DNA of 64,000 nucleotides. Origin: an uncultured Ilumatobacter sp. (GTDB lineage: Bacteria > Actinomycetota > Acidimicrobiia > Acidimicrobiales > Ilumatobacteraceae). Under the pieces are notes generated by a model. It was not told the origin of the DNA, did not search any database, and saw only the letters and a program-made list of their open reading frames with translations. Shown in pieces: positions 8,316 through 18,115 of the stretch. The stretch spans positions 1-64,000 of the forward strand of contig CALKNK010000009.1 in the NCBI GenBank assembly GCA_938091165.1, in the 5' to 3' direction. Position 1 is the first letter of the stretch; every line of letters begins with the position of its first letter. The position numbers and the translations under genes are program-made.

Positions 8316-10040
8316 TCAGTTAGTGAGACGGCTGTCGAGCGCACGACTTGGGAGCGAGGCGTCGTAACCGGCTCCGAATCCGGCGAGCACGTCGATCGCT
8401 AGGTGAGTTCCCGTGGTGACGAATACGCACACGTCGCCGTCGTCGTCGAGTTGACCCACGACGAAGTTGGAGAGCACCTCGCCGGCCCCAAAGTTGATAT
8501 TTGAGGTGAGAGGTCGCGCATCTCCGCAGGGCCACACCGTGGCGTAGCCGCCGCCATCAGGCTGAATGATGGCGAGGTTGAAGGCAACCGCTTCGACGCC
8601 GCTGGTCGTGGGGTCGGTCTGAGGAGTGATCAGGTCGGTGTCGCCGATGGAGAACCTCACCACGCCGCCAGCGGGAACTCGGGCGTCAGAGTCGCGTGTG
8701 TCGATGACTCGGTGCGGTCGCCCGATCGACAACATCGCGCCGCGGGTCGGGGGAGTAAACGTGGCGGTTCGATCAATGACGACGTGCATGGGCGCTCCGG
8801 CGATGGTTGCGCAGACCTGAGCAGTTGCGGCGGGTTCTACGATCGCCGTGTTCGAAAGGTTGCGGCCGGGTGTGGTCACGTTAACCGTGGCCGTTTCATG
8901 CTCCTGATCGCAGGGGTGCATGCTCACGTACCCGGGGCCATCGGGGTCGACAGCCGTGACGGCGACTGCGATCGGATAGGTGACCGATGAGTTGCCGTCG
9001 TTCACATCGACGACATAGGTGCCCCGGCGGAGCTTTGAGCCGCTGCCGATCTTGCGTGAGTCGTAGAGGCGATTTGGTACGTCGCTCGTCACACCCGAGC
9101 CGGCGGAAAACGTGCCCGACACGTCGACGACGACGTTGGTGCCGGCGTGTTGGTACACGCAGATCTGGCCGCTGGAGTCGACCGGGATGACCGCGCCTGC
9201 GCCGACTATGTCGTCACGGCGAAATACCACCTGAGCGGCCAAGGGTCGGGGAACGTTGCACGGGTACGCCGTGAGAAACCCGTTATTCCGCGGGAAGACG
9301 GCGGTCATGTTGACGACGGCGGCGGTAGCGTCAGGGTCGTCGGTCACGTCGATCGGCACGACCTCGCGATCGTCGTAGCGGGTACTCGTTAGGTCGACGG
9401 CCTGCGCGATCAGACTTGAGTACAGCTCGCTGCCGGTCCGGTTGAGATGGATTGCGTCGTAGGTCAGCCCGGTGCGGTCGGCGTTGGCTGCCCAGTCGAT
9501 CAGGGTGAGATTGGAGTGGCGATCTAGTGCCCTGCGGAAGTGCGCGTTAACAGTTGGGAAGTACCAGTAATACGGTTGTACCTGCCGCCAGGCGGACGAG
9601 CTGATGAACTGGGGTTTCACCTCACGCAGGGTCACCCAGTAAACGTGCTTGACGCCAGCAGCGTTGAGGGAGTTGATCATCGCGTCGATCGAACGATCGA
9701 ACCGGTCAGGGTCCCAGTACGGGTAGTTGTATCCGCCGGCTACCACGACATGGTCGCCAATCATCCACGATGTGAATGCCTGGGCCTGTCGAAAGTGGAC
9801 ATCGAGCAGCGACTCCACGAAGGCAGCCGGCTTGCCAATGATGTTGACGTTCCACGAGGCGGGAAAGAAGTCGTCAAGGACGCCCCGAGTTCCAAGCCCC
9901 ACCGAATCGCTGATTAGCAGGACGCGCTCATCCCCGGGAGCGGCCTCGGCCACTGACTCGTCATCGGTCGGTCCGGCCACGGTGGCGGTCAGTGCCGCGG
10001 CGCCCACCACGACGGCGGCGAGCAGACGTCGCAAGGTCAC
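8316..10040 (-). CDS. Secreted SGNH/GDSL hydrolase with three C-terminal beta repeats
   Basis: With GTG 10040 as start the protein is 574 aa. It opens with a signal peptide (TLRRLLAAVVVGAAALTATVAG), then an SGNH hydrolase domain: block I LLISDSVGLG with the nucleophile Ser, and DAIHLNRTG with the Asp/His pair. Three modules of roughly 100 residues follow, starting RLYDSR, RVIDTR and RALDSR; the first two close with DVSGTF-like strands and the third is cut short. Paired cysteines recur (PCN/PCD/PCG and later C). This is the actinobacterial LDTR...DVxGYF secreted repeat. The start overlaps the stop of the next SGNH gene (GTGA), so the two are one operon. The substrate is unknown; surface polysaccharide or ester substrates fit. 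Confidence 0.82.
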   Translation of the reverse strand: MTLRRLLAAVVVGAAALTATVAGPTDDESVAEAAPGDERVLLISDSVGLGTRGVLDDFFPASWNVNIIGKPAAFVESLLDVHFRQAQAFTSWMIGDHVVVAGGYNYPYWDPDRFDRSIDAMINSLNAAGVKHVYWVTLREVKPQFISSSAWRQVQPYYWYFPTVNAHFRRALDRHSNLTLIDWAANADRTGLTYDAIHLNRTGSELYSSLIAQAVDLTSTRYDDREVVPIDVTDDPDATAAVVNMTAVFPRNNGFLTAYPCNVPRPLAAQVVFRRDDIVGAGAVIPVDSSGQICVYQHAGTNVVVDVSGTFSAGSGVTSDVPNRLYDSRKIGSGSKLRRGTYVVDVNDGNSSVTYPIAVAVTAVDPDGPGYVSMHPCDQEHETATVNVTTPGRNLSNTAIVEPAATAQVCATIAGAPMHVVIDRTATFTPPTRGAMLSIGRPHRVIDTRDSDARVPAGGVVRFSIGDTDLITPQTDPTTSGVEAVAFNLAIIQPDGGGYATVWPCGDARPLTSNINFGAGEVLSNFVVGQLDDDGDVCVFVTTGTHLAIDVLAGFGAGYDASLPSRALDSRLTN

Positions 10041-11800
10041 TCGACCCACCACCCAGTGGTGTCGAACACGGTGTGCGCTCCGGCCAACGCAAAGATGCAC
10101 AGCTTTCCATCGGTGATTCCGCCGGTAAACGAGTTCGCAACTACGGCGCCCTCCGCTGCGTTGACCGACGCTGTGGGTGGCGCCGTTCCGCACGGCGCGC
10201 CGGTGAGGAACGTCTCTGCCAACGGTTGAACCGCGACGATGGTGCCAGTGACCGCTCTTGCGTTGGCTGGCGCCACTAGCACGTCGATGGTCTGGCGAGC
10301 GCCGTGGATGATCGTCCATCCGCCGGTGCCGAAGCGAGTGTCGAGCGTCCGAGTGGGGACGACGGGCACGAAATCCAGGCCACCCGTCGGGGAGAACGAC
10401 CCGGTCAGGTCAACCACGACATCGACCGATGACGACGCGGTCACACAGAACGTGCCGTCGTCGCCGACCTTGACGATGGTGGACGCCGCTATCACAACGC
10501 CTGGGCGATAGTTCAGCGATGCGACGAACGGAACCTCGTCGCACGGCGCAGCGACGAGGTAGCCGGATGTCGAGGCGTTGATCGTCGCTAGGTTAATGGC
10601 CACAGCGTCGGCGCCCGCCGGCGCAGAGAGCTGGAGCGTGGTCGCCCGACCCGTCTCCCTGGTGTCGCGCAGTCGCTGCGGCGTGGCAAGAGGATCGAAC
10701 CTCAGCCCGTCGGTGTGGCTCGGGTGGAACGCGCCTTGCAGGTCGACGACAATGTCGGCGTCGCCATGCACCGTGATGCAGACGTCGCCGTCAGGCCCTA
10801 GCTGACTGACCGTGGGTCCGCCGCGGGTCTCGCCGGCGGCGAAGTTAAGGCTCGAAGTACCGGTCGCTTCCCCACAGGGCGCAGCGGCGAGCCATCCAGA
10901 CGCTCGGGTGTCGACCGCTGCGAGGTAGAGCGCAACCGCCGCAGTCCCCTCAGGGACGCTGTCTCCGAGGTCGATGCGCAACACGTCGCCGGTGCGGCGG
11001 CGGCCCGTTGGAGCCGGCTCGACGCGAGTGTCGACGAGACGCTGCTGGGTGACGGTGACGAACTTGCTGGGGGCCGAAGTCGGCGTCGGTAGAGTCGCCG
11101 CGCTGCCGCCGCGCTGACCCACGGCCAAGCGAGCGGTGATGATGTGGGCCATTCGATTGGAACGCTGGCGGTAGCCGCTGCCAGTCAAGTGGATGTTGTC
11201 GCTCGACCGGTAGCCCCCGGTCGACATCTCGTCCGGCCAGTTCCAGGTTTCGAAGTCGTCACGCTCCGTCGCAATCTGGGCGAGCGCTGTGTTCCACATA
11301 TCCTGCTCGGCCCGCCGGAACGTCTGCAGGGTGATCTGAGGCCACCAAATGTGGTGTCCCGGTCCGATCCGGTCGACTAGCGTGAGGATCTGGCCACGCA
11401 TACACTCCACGCTTCTGCAGAATGCCGAGTCGTTGGCGCCCAAGTTGATGACAACGTTCTCTGCCTGCCAGCCCTGGCCTTTCCAGCTGTCGAACCAGAA
11501 CGTCGCTTTCGCCATTTCGGCACCGCGGCTTGGCTTGCCGGTGTTGAAGCCGACCCCGGTGCGGAACTTGATTGGCCCCCAACCACGGGAAGCGAGTTGG
11601 TCGGGCAGGGTGGGGCTTGTCAGGCCGCTGCCTAGCAGCACCGAGTCGCCGAAGATCGTGATCGGCCCGAGTGGCCCGGGCGTCGAGATGTCAATCGAAC
11701 TGAAGAACTGCGCCTCAACGGTCGGGGCGTCCGAGACTGACACCGCGACCGCCGCAACGAGCGCGCTTGCGGCGACGAGGACAATTCTGACGAAACGCAC
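10037..11800 (-). CDS. Secreted SGNH/GDSL hydrolase with three C-terminal beta repeats (paralogue)
   Basis: The frame extends further upstream, but GTG 11800 directly precedes a signal peptide (RFVRIVLVAASALVAAVAVS), giving 587 aa. The SGNH domain shows ITIFGDSVLLG, NLGANDS and DNIHLTGSG, supplying Ser, Asn and Asp/His. Three LDTR modules follow, beginning RLVDTR, RLRDTR and RTLDTR and ending DLQGAF, DLTGSF and DTTGWW, each with a Cys pair. It is related to its downstream partner in layout but clearly diverged. It is divergent from the AT3-SGNH acyltransferase, with which it may share a promoter region. Confidence 0.82.
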   Translation of the reverse strand: MRFVRIVLVAASALVAAVAVSVSDAPTVEAQFFSSIDISTPGPLGPITIFGDSVLLGSGLTSPTLPDQLASRGWGPIKFRTGVGFNTGKPSRGAEMAKATFWFDSWKGQGWQAENVVINLGANDSAFCRSVECMRGQILTLVDRIGPGHHIWWPQITLQTFRRAEQDMWNTALAQIATERDDFETWNWPDEMSTGGYRSSDNIHLTGSGYRQRSNRMAHIITARLAVGQRGGSAATLPTPTSAPSKFVTVTQQRLVDTRVEPAPTGRRRTGDVLRIDLGDSVPEGTAAVALYLAAVDTRASGWLAAAPCGEATGTSSLNFAAGETRGGPTVSQLGPDGDVCITVHGDADIVVDLQGAFHPSHTDGLRFDPLATPQRLRDTRETGRATTLQLSAPAGADAVAINLATINASTSGYLVAAPCDEVPFVASLNYRPGVVIAASTIVKVGDDGTFCVTASSSVDVVVDLTGSFSPTGGLDFVPVVPTRTLDTRFGTGGWTIIHGARQTIDVLVAPANARAVTGTIVAVQPLAETFLTGAPCGTAPPTASVNAAEGAVVANSFTGGITDGKLCIFALAGAHTVFDTTGWWVE

Positions 11801-11899
11801 GGAGCAGATGATAGTGGCGGGTAGATGTTTGGCGGTGACTGTTCCGGTGCGTCCGCTACCTTGGCGACGGTGAGGACCGGGCGCAAGGATGAAGGAGTC
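11801..11899. promoter_or_regulatory. Divergent promoter region between SGNH operon and acyltransferase
   Basis: About 100 bp separates the two opposed GTG starts chosen here. Promoters for both directions must lie here or within the neighbouring coding ends, but I cannot pick a convincing -35/-10 pair. Confidence 0.4.
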
Positions 11900-14038
11900 G
11901 TGAATGAGGCCGACATCCGCAACCGCACCACCGATCAGGTTGCGGCTGCGTTCAACCCTGAGCAGCCGGAGCCCGTAGCGTCCGGTGGCCGAACCATCGC
12001 CTACCAGCCAGCACTCGACGGTGTTCGTGCAATTGCGGTGATCGCCGTGCTGCTGTTCCATGCTGAGGTGCCGGGCTTCGATGGCGGCTACTTGGGCGTG
12101 TCGGTGTTCTTCACGCTGTCGGGGTACCTCATTACGAGCTTGCTCGCCGCCGAAATGGATCGCGACGGCTGCGTGTCGCTCGGTACCTTCTACGCCCGCC
12201 GAGCCCGGCGCCTTGTCCCGGCGAGTCTGCTCGTTGTGGTGTTGGTCGTCGCCGCCCGATTGATCACCGACTGGTTCGACGCAGTTGACTCACTTCGAGC
12301 TCAGGCCATCGGCAGCCTGCTGCAGGTCGCTAACTGGGTGTTTCTTGCTGGTGGTGGTTCGTACCAGGAACTCCTTGAGCAAAGCGTCGGCACGGCATCG
12401 CCGCTCGAGCACTACTGGTCGCTTGCGATCGAAGAGCAGTTCTATTGGATCTGGCCTGTTGCGTTCGTCGGCCTCCGGCGCGTGGGTAAGACGCCACGCG
12501 GTCACATCGTGGCCGTCGTCGTGGTCACTACGGCTGCCGTCGTCGCCGCACCCGTGATCGCTGCGATTTGGGGTGCCGACGCCGCCTACTGGTCGACGCC
12601 AGCTCGAATCGCCGAGATCCTGCTCGGCGCCGTTGCCGCGCTCGTGCTGCGCCGTCACTCCGTCGGCAGGGGGTGGGCACTGCTCGCGCCGCTTGCGCTT
12701 GCGGCGCTCGCAGTATGTATCGTCACCTTCCCTACCGTCGGCGGCCCGGCATACGTTGGAGCACTGCCCGCCGTCGCGGTTCTGAGCGTGGCGCTGATCG
12801 TCGGCCTCCAGGCGCCTTCGCTGATCCGAACCGGTGTGAGCGTCGCGCCACTTGTGTGGATCGGAACGATCAGCTACGGCGTCTACCTGTTCCATTGGCC
12901 GATCTTTGTCGTGGTCGACGAGGACCGATTGGGCATCGACGGGCCTCTGCTCCTCATCGTTCGACTCGGGCTGACGCTCGTGATTGCGCAGGCCTCTTTC
13001 TCACTGTTCGAGCGACCGATCCGCCACGGGCTTCGTATTACTCCTCGGACATCGCTCATCGCTGCGGCTGTTGCGACCGGGGTTTGCGTGGTGATCGCCG
13101 CACTCGTCATACCCGGGCCGCGCGGGGCGTACTGGAAGGCCGACGCTGAAGATGTCGCCGCAGCGGCCATCGTCGTCGACGACCCGTTGGCGGTAGAAAT
13201 ATTGGCTCCAAATGAGGAGCCGTCATCGACTGAAGCGTCCACGTTGAGCCCTGTCATCTCTGATGATTCGACCGAGGAAGCGGGCTCGTTGGCATCTATC
13301 GACTCGGATCCCGGCACCTCGACCGTGCCTCCGACCACGAGTGACCCGCCACTACTCAGTCCGTCACGCCCGATCCGCGTACTCGTTGTCGGCGACTCCG
13401 TCGCCGAGGCGGTGGGCGCAGGTGTAGTCGGCTGGGCTGCCGAGAACCCGAGCCTCGCGCAGGCTGAGGTGATGGCAGCACCAGGTTGCGGCTTTGTGCG
13501 CGGTGGGGAGAACTTCCTCGGCGGCTCGTGGAACGTCTACGAGCCCGGGTGTGCCGAGTATTTTTTCGAGGCGGTGCCTGAGCGGGCGGCTGAGGCGTCG
13601 GCCGACGTCGTCGTCCTGCTCGGCTCAGAGTGGGACCTGCTTGACCGCCGCTGGGAGAACGGCGACCAGCTTGCTCCGGTCGACTTTATAGACAGGATCG
13701 ATGCCGACTATCGCTCGCTCACCGACACCCTGCTCGAAGTTGGAGTCGCTCAGGTCGTGTGGTTGGAAATGCCGGTGCCGAACCAGAACTGGGAAGCCAA
13801 CGACCTCGACGCCGATCGTGCGAGATTCGGGCTGCTTCGCGCGGCCATGGATCGCTTGGTCGAATCTGTGCCTGAGCGGGCGTCGGTGGTCGACCTTGAG
13901 TCGTGGCTAGCAGGGGAGGGGCTTGACACTGATCAAGAAGTGCGGCCCGACGGGATCCACTTCACGCCTAAGGCGGCGATCGAGATCGTCGACACCTGGC
14001 TCGGCGAACAGATCCTCCGAGCAGCGCTACTTAACTGA
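11900..14038 (+). CDS. AT3-family membrane acyltransferase fused to SGNH domain (OafA-like)
   Basis: With GTG 11900 (AAGGAG just upstream, spacing short) the protein is 712 aa; ATG 11825 is an alternative start. The N-terminal half is an acyltransferase-3 membrane domain: ALDGVRAIAVIAVLLFHAE, GGYLGVSVFFTLSGYLI, YARRARRLVPASL and HYWSLAIEEQFYWIWP, with about ten helices. A Ser/Thr/Pro-rich linker leads to an extracytoplasmic SGNH domain (VLVVGDSVAEAV ... PDGIHFTPKA). Such fusions O-acetylate peptidoglycan or surface polysaccharide, moving acetyl groups across the membrane. The adjacent secreted SGNH pair suggests a shared envelope substrate, which is inference. Confidence 0.88.
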   Translation: MNEADIRNRTTDQVAAAFNPEQPEPVASGGRTIAYQPALDGVRAIAVIAVLLFHAEVPGFDGGYLGVSVFFTLSGYLITSLLAAEMDRDGCVSLGTFYARRARRLVPASLLVVVLVVAARLITDWFDAVDSLRAQAIGSLLQVANWVFLAGGGSYQELLEQSVGTASPLEHYWSLAIEEQFYWIWPVAFVGLRRVGKTPRGHIVAVVVVTTAAVVAAPVIAAIWGADAAYWSTPARIAEILLGAVAALVLRRHSVGRGWALLAPLALAALAVCIVTFPTVGGPAYVGALPAVAVLSVALIVGLQAPSLIRTGVSVAPLVWIGTISYGVYLFHWPIFVVVDEDRLGIDGPLLLIVRLGLTLVIAQASFSLFERPIRHGLRITPRTSLIAAAVATGVCVVIAALVIPGPRGAYWKADAEDVAAAAIVVDDPLAVEILAPNEEPSSTEASTLSPVISDDSTEEAGSLASIDSDPGTSTVPPTTSDPPLLSPSRPIRVLVVGDSVAEAVGAGVVGWAAENPSLAQAEVMAAPGCGFVRGGENFLGGSWNVYEPGCAEYFFEAVPERAAEASADVVVLLGSEWDLLDRRWENGDQLAPVDFIDRIDADYRSLTDTLLEVGVAQVVWLEMPVPNQNWEANDLDADRARFGLLRAAMDRLVESVPERASVVDLESWLAGEGLDTDQEVRPDGIHFTPKAAIEIVDTWLGEQILRAALLN

Positions 14039-14496
14039 TCATTGCTGCGGATCGCCGTTGAGAGACCTCAGCATGCAGTTCGAAGGGGCTAGCTTGTCTG
14101 GATGCTGAAACCCCTATGGAAGTTGCCCAGTACATAGCCTCATTCCAGCCTGGTGACAATCCGGAGTACTACATGATGGGATACGAAGACCAGTCTGCTC
14201 GGCTCCTTTCCGCCAGCTGTTAGGTAGATAGCGGAAATCTCATCTTGCTGACTTCTTGATCGCATCGTGATCGCCGTCATGAAGATGAACAAAGATGCAT
14301 CGGACGGTTTCCACTGCGACAGCTGCGCCGCTTTTGACAATTGCTCCAACGGCTCGGCAACACGAGAACACCCCTGCCTCAACAAATAGAGCCGTGACAC
14401 TGGATGGATGTGACGTCCGCACCACCCGTGCAGGAGAACCGCAGACACCGCCCGATCGTCGCGTAGGCTCCATTGTCCTCTCGAAAGGAACATTCT
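14039..14496. other. Intergenic region upstream of oleA
   Basis: About 460 bp with no supported gene. Open frames on both strands overlap each other and look random. The ole operon promoter should lie towards the right end; the only clear element is AAAGGA (14484-14489), 7 bp before the oleA ATG, which fixes that start. Confidence 0.55.
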
Positions 14497-15522
14497 ATGA
14501 CCTCGAACTCTGTGCTGACCCACCGCAATGTCGGTGTGCTCTCGATCCAAGCTGTTGAAGCTCCCGAGATAGTCACGTCAGCGTGGATCGACGAGCAATT
14601 GGCCGTCACCTACGAGCGCACTGGCATGAAAGCCGGCACATTGTCCGACCTGGCAGGGATCGAGTCGCGCCGCTGGTGGCCGGAAGACGTTACCTTTGAC
14701 AAGGCCGCAGCGCTGGCCGGTCGCAAAGCCCTTGACCACTCAGGAGTTGACCCGAGTAAAATCGGAATGCTCATTTCCACGTCGGTGTGCAAACACCATC
14801 TCGAGCCGTCGATCGCATGCGCAGTCCACAATCAACTTGGACTCGCTCCGAGCTGTCTCAATTTCGATGTTGGTAACGCTTGCCTAGCCTTCGTCAACGG
14901 CATGCAGATCGCAGCCGCTGCTATCGACTCCGGCGCAATTGACTACGCACTCGTAGTCGACGGCGAAGGCAGTCGCTTTACGCAAGAACAGACGATCAAG
15001 CGCCTGCAAGAGCCAACTACGGAGGCATCGGACATCTTTGCCGAGTTTGCGTCGCTTACGCTCGGCTCTGGCTCAGCAGCAGCTTTGCTTTGCCGAATGG
15101 ACCAGCACCCGGATGCCCACCGCCTCGTGGGTGGAGTCGCTCGTGCCGGGACTGAGCACCACACCTTGTGCATCGGTGACCTCGAAGCGATGTACACCGA
15201 TACGCACGCGCTACTAATGGCGGGGCTTGATCTAGCTGAAGCCGCATGGAAGAACGCTGGCGCCGACTTCGACTGGGAGGCGGGCATGGACTGGTACATA
15301 GTCCACCAGGTCAGTTCAGTGCACACGCGTTTGCTGTGTGAACGCTTGGGCATCGACCACAACCGAGCTCCGCAAACCTTCCCGACGAACGGCAACGTCG
15401 GTCCTGCAGCAATCCCGATGACCCTGGCGAAGGTGTCCGACAAAATCGCACCCGGCGAACGTGTTCTGTTGATGGGGATCGGCTCAGGCCTGAATACCAG
15501 CTACACCGAAATCGTCTGGTGA
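14497..15522 (+). CDS. oleA: OleA, acyl-CoA condensing thiolase
   Basis: OleA joins two fatty acyl-CoAs head to head to a beta-keto acid, the first step of long-chain olefin synthesis. The 341-residue protein has the thiolase fold with nucleophile Cys129 in GNACLAF, His270 in IVHQVSS and Asn300 in NGNVGPAA. Glu103 in LEPSIACAVHNQLGL corresponds to the conserved OleA glutamate that sets it apart from FabH. The ATG at 14497 is preceded by AAAGGA. oleBC overlaps the stop (GTGA) and oleD follows, so the assignment rests on both motifs and context. Confidence 0.92.
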   Translation: MTSNSVLTHRNVGVLSIQAVEAPEIVTSAWIDEQLAVTYERTGMKAGTLSDLAGIESRRWWPEDVTFDKAAALAGRKALDHSGVDPSKIGMLISTSVCKHHLEPSIACAVHNQLGLAPSCLNFDVGNACLAFVNGMQIAAAAIDSGAIDYALVVDGEGSRFTQEQTIKRLQEPTTEASDIFAEFASLTLGSGSAAALLCRMDQHPDAHRLVGGVARAGTEHHTLCIGDLEAMYTDTHALLMAGLDLAEAAWKNAGADFDWEAGMDWYIVHQVSSVHTRLLCERLGIDHNRAPQTFPTNGNVGPAAIPMTLAKVSDKIAPGERVLLMGIGSGLNTSYTEIVW

Positions 15523-18107
15523 GCCCGGGCTCCGATCGGTCCTGGGTGCCCGACCTACCCAGCGTTGCTGATCTGGACGAATGGGGGCTCGACCCGGCAT
15601 GGTCGATCGGCGTAGACGTGCGGAGCCACGACGGTGGCACGCATCGGTGGCACATCCTCGACACGGGTCCAACCATGACCGCTGCCGCGCGCACACCAAT
15701 CGCCACGATGGTCTGCGTTCATGGAAACCCGACATGGGCCTACTCGTGGGCCACCTTCCTGCGGGCGTTCGGTCACCGCTACCGCGTTATAGCCGTTGAT
15801 CAACTTGGCATGGGATTTAGCGAACGCACCCCGCTGAGGCGATATGCCACCCGCGTCCGGGACCTCAACGACGTCATCAGCGCGCTCGAACTTGATCCCG
15901 ACATCCCACTCACCCTCGCAGCCCACGACTGGGGCGGAGCCATCGCGATGGGATGGGCCGTCAACCACACTGACCAGGTCGCTGGAATGGTGCTGTGCAA
16001 CACAGGTATTGCCGTGCCGGCCGGCCGCAAGTCACCGTCGATCATCAAACTAGCCGCCGCACCAGCGCTCCGCGACCTCGTATGTGGACGGACATCGACA
16101 TTCGTCACTGGCACCACAGTGCTGTCGCGAGGCAGGATCAAGTCCGTCGACCGCGCAGCGTTTCGGGCCCCGTACCCCTCAGCGGCGCACCGTGCTGCTG
16201 TAGCGGACTTCGTTGGCGACGTTCCGCTTCAACCTGATGGCGGCCACCCCTCCGACGCTGCACTTGCCGACGTTGCGCGACGACTCCATACAGTTGACGC
16301 TCCCGTCTTGCTTGCTTGGGGATCAGCCGATCCAGTGTTCAACGACGACTTCGCAGCAGATCTTGCGAAACGTCTCCCGAACAGCAGTACGCAAAGGTTC
16401 CCAACCGCCAACCATCTCGTCATGGCCGAAGCCGACGTGGCGGGCACCGTCGACTTATGGCTGTCCGACCAATTCGAACAACCTCGGACTGTCCCTGTCC
16501 CTGCTGCGCCGACGAAGCGCCGACCTCTCTGGTCCGCCCTGGAAGACCGGCACGATGATGACGGCATTGCCTTTGCGGACATGGCGAGCGGAAACCGCAT
16601 CACGTGGGCTGCCATGGCCATCCGCGTCGACCGAATTGCAACCGAACTCGCTGCGCGTGGCCTTCGGAAAGGTGATCGCGTTGCGATGCTCACTCCACCA
16701 GGCGTAGAACTCGCTGCCGCTCTCTACGGAGTTTGGCGCGCCGGTGGCGTTGCCGTAGTCGCTGATCGCGGACTGGGGCTGCACGGCCTTCGTCGCGCCA
16801 TTCGCAGCACCCGACCATCATGGGTGATCGGCCCGAAATCAGCCCTCGCTGCAGCGCGATTATTGCGGTGGGCGCCGAGGGCTCAAAACCTTGACATTAA
16901 TGACCTTATGTCTGCCGATGCCTCCGCGCCCCCTGAAACGCCCGGAGCAGATGACTTTGCAGCAATTCTCTTTACCTCCGGTGCTACAGGGCCAGCAAAG
17001 GGTGTTCGCTACCGACACCACCAACTTGAGGCTCAACGGGACGCCCTCGCAGCTACCTACTCCGTCACGAGCACCGACCGACTGCTTGCGGCGTTCGCAC
17101 CGTTCGCCCTGTACGGGCCAGCCCTCGGTATTTCGACCGTTCTCCCAGACTGTGATGTCACCACCCCGCGCAAGCTGTCGGCAGCCGCGTTTGTCGGGGC
17201 CTGCACTGAACTTGATGCCACTCTGGCTTTCGCTTCGCCGGCGGCACTCGCCAACGTCGTGGCAACCGCCAGTGACACGCCAGCAGTTTCGGCGCTTGAA
17301 CGGTTGCGCCTCGTCATGTCAGCTGGAGCGCCCGTACCCGTCGAAACCCTCACTGCATTCGGAGCGCTAGCCCCGAATGCAGTGATGCACACCCCCTACG
17401 GCATGACCGAGGTCCTTCCGGTAGCCGACATAGATCTGATCGGCATTGAGGTTGCTACCGAGGACGAACCAGAAGGTGGCGTCTGTGTCGGCCGCCCTGT
17501 TTCCGGCGCGACGGTGATGATTCTGCCACTCGATTTCGATGTCGCCGAGGCTCCGCTGCCGGTTGGACCCGGCATCACCGGAGAGATCGTCGTCAATGCT
17601 CCTTGGCTATCTGATGGTTATCTCGACCTTTGGGCCACAGAACGTGCAGCGCGACCTAACGTCGCCGACGGACAGCGCTGGCACAGGTCGGGCGACGTTG
17701 GGCACCTCGACGCCACTGGAAGACTTTGGGTAGAAGGGCGCGCCCTTCACAACGTGCACACAGCAGACGGTGTTGTCACTTGTGTGCCTATTGAACGCCA
17801 GGTGGAACGCTCCCTGAATCTCACACGCGTCGCTGCTGTCGGAGTTGGGCCACGAGGTTGCCAGCAGCTGGTGGTCGTGATCGAAGATCCGCCGGGCGAC
17901 AACGGTCTGGCCTCGACCGACCTCACCGGCCGTATCAGATCGACCCTGGATCAGCCTGTGGCAGCGGTGCTCACGCTGCAGTCGATGCCCGTCGATATTC
18001 GCCACAACGCCAAAATTGACCGCACCGCAGTTGCAGTGTGGGCCGACGACCTTCTTGCGGGTCGACGCCCTACCGCGCCCGGACGATCGTGGCTCGCGAG
18101 GCGCTGA
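15519..18107 (+). CDS. oleBC: OleBC fusion: beta-lactone decarboxylase plus beta-lactone synthetase
   Basis: This 862-residue fusion carries the last two Ole steps. Residues 1-320 are an alpha/beta hydrolase like haloalkane dehalogenases, with HGNPTW, nucleophile Asp137 in AHDWGG and His299 in TANHLV; OleB decarboxylates the beta-lactone to the cis-olefin. Residues from about 340 form an AMP-ligase-fold OleC, with the P-loop LFTSGATGPAKG (484-495), HTPYGMTEVLP and SGDVGHLDATGRLW; OleC closes the beta-hydroxy acid to a beta-lactone with ATP. Fused OleBC is known from actinobacteria such as Micrococcus. GTG 15519 overlaps the oleA stop. Confidence 0.92.
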   Translation: MSPGSDRSWVPDLPSVADLDEWGLDPAWSIGVDVRSHDGGTHRWHILDTGPTMTAAARTPIATMVCVHGNPTWAYSWATFLRAFGHRYRVIAVDQLGMGFSERTPLRRYATRVRDLNDVISALELDPDIPLTLAAHDWGGAIAMGWAVNHTDQVAGMVLCNTGIAVPAGRKSPSIIKLAAAPALRDLVCGRTSTFVTGTTVLSRGRIKSVDRAAFRAPYPSAAHRAAVADFVGDVPLQPDGGHPSDAALADVARRLHTVDAPVLLAWGSADPVFNDDFAADLAKRLPNSSTQRFPTANHLVMAEADVAGTVDLWLSDQFEQPRTVPVPAAPTKRRPLWSALEDRHDDDGIAFADMASGNRITWAAMAIRVDRIATELAARGLRKGDRVAMLTPPGVELAAALYGVWRAGGVAVVADRGLGLHGLRRAIRSTRPSWVIGPKSALAAARLLRWAPRAQNLDINDLMSADASAPPETPGADDFAAILFTSGATGPAKGVRYRHHQLEAQRDALAATYSVTSTDRLLAAFAPFALYGPALGISTVLPDCDVTTPRKLSAAAFVGACTELDATLAFASPAALANVVATASDTPAVSALERLRLVMSAGAPVPVETLTAFGALAPNAVMHTPYGMTEVLPVADIDLIGIEVATEDEPEGGVCVGRPVSGATVMILPLDFDVAEAPLPVGPGITGEIVVNAPWLSDGYLDLWATERAARPNVADGQRWHRSGDVGHLDATGRLWVEGRALHNVHTADGVVTCVPIERQVERSLNLTRVAAVGVGPRGCQQLVVVIEDPPGDNGLASTDLTGRIRSTLDQPVAAVLTLQSMPVDIRHNAKIDRTAVAVWADDLLAGRRPTAPGRSWLARR

Positions 18108-18115
18108 TAAGCGGC

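Noticed and set aside
14140..14550. 136-codon minus-strand frame upstream of oleA
   Set aside because: It overlaps the oleA start and its ribosome site and shows no domain.
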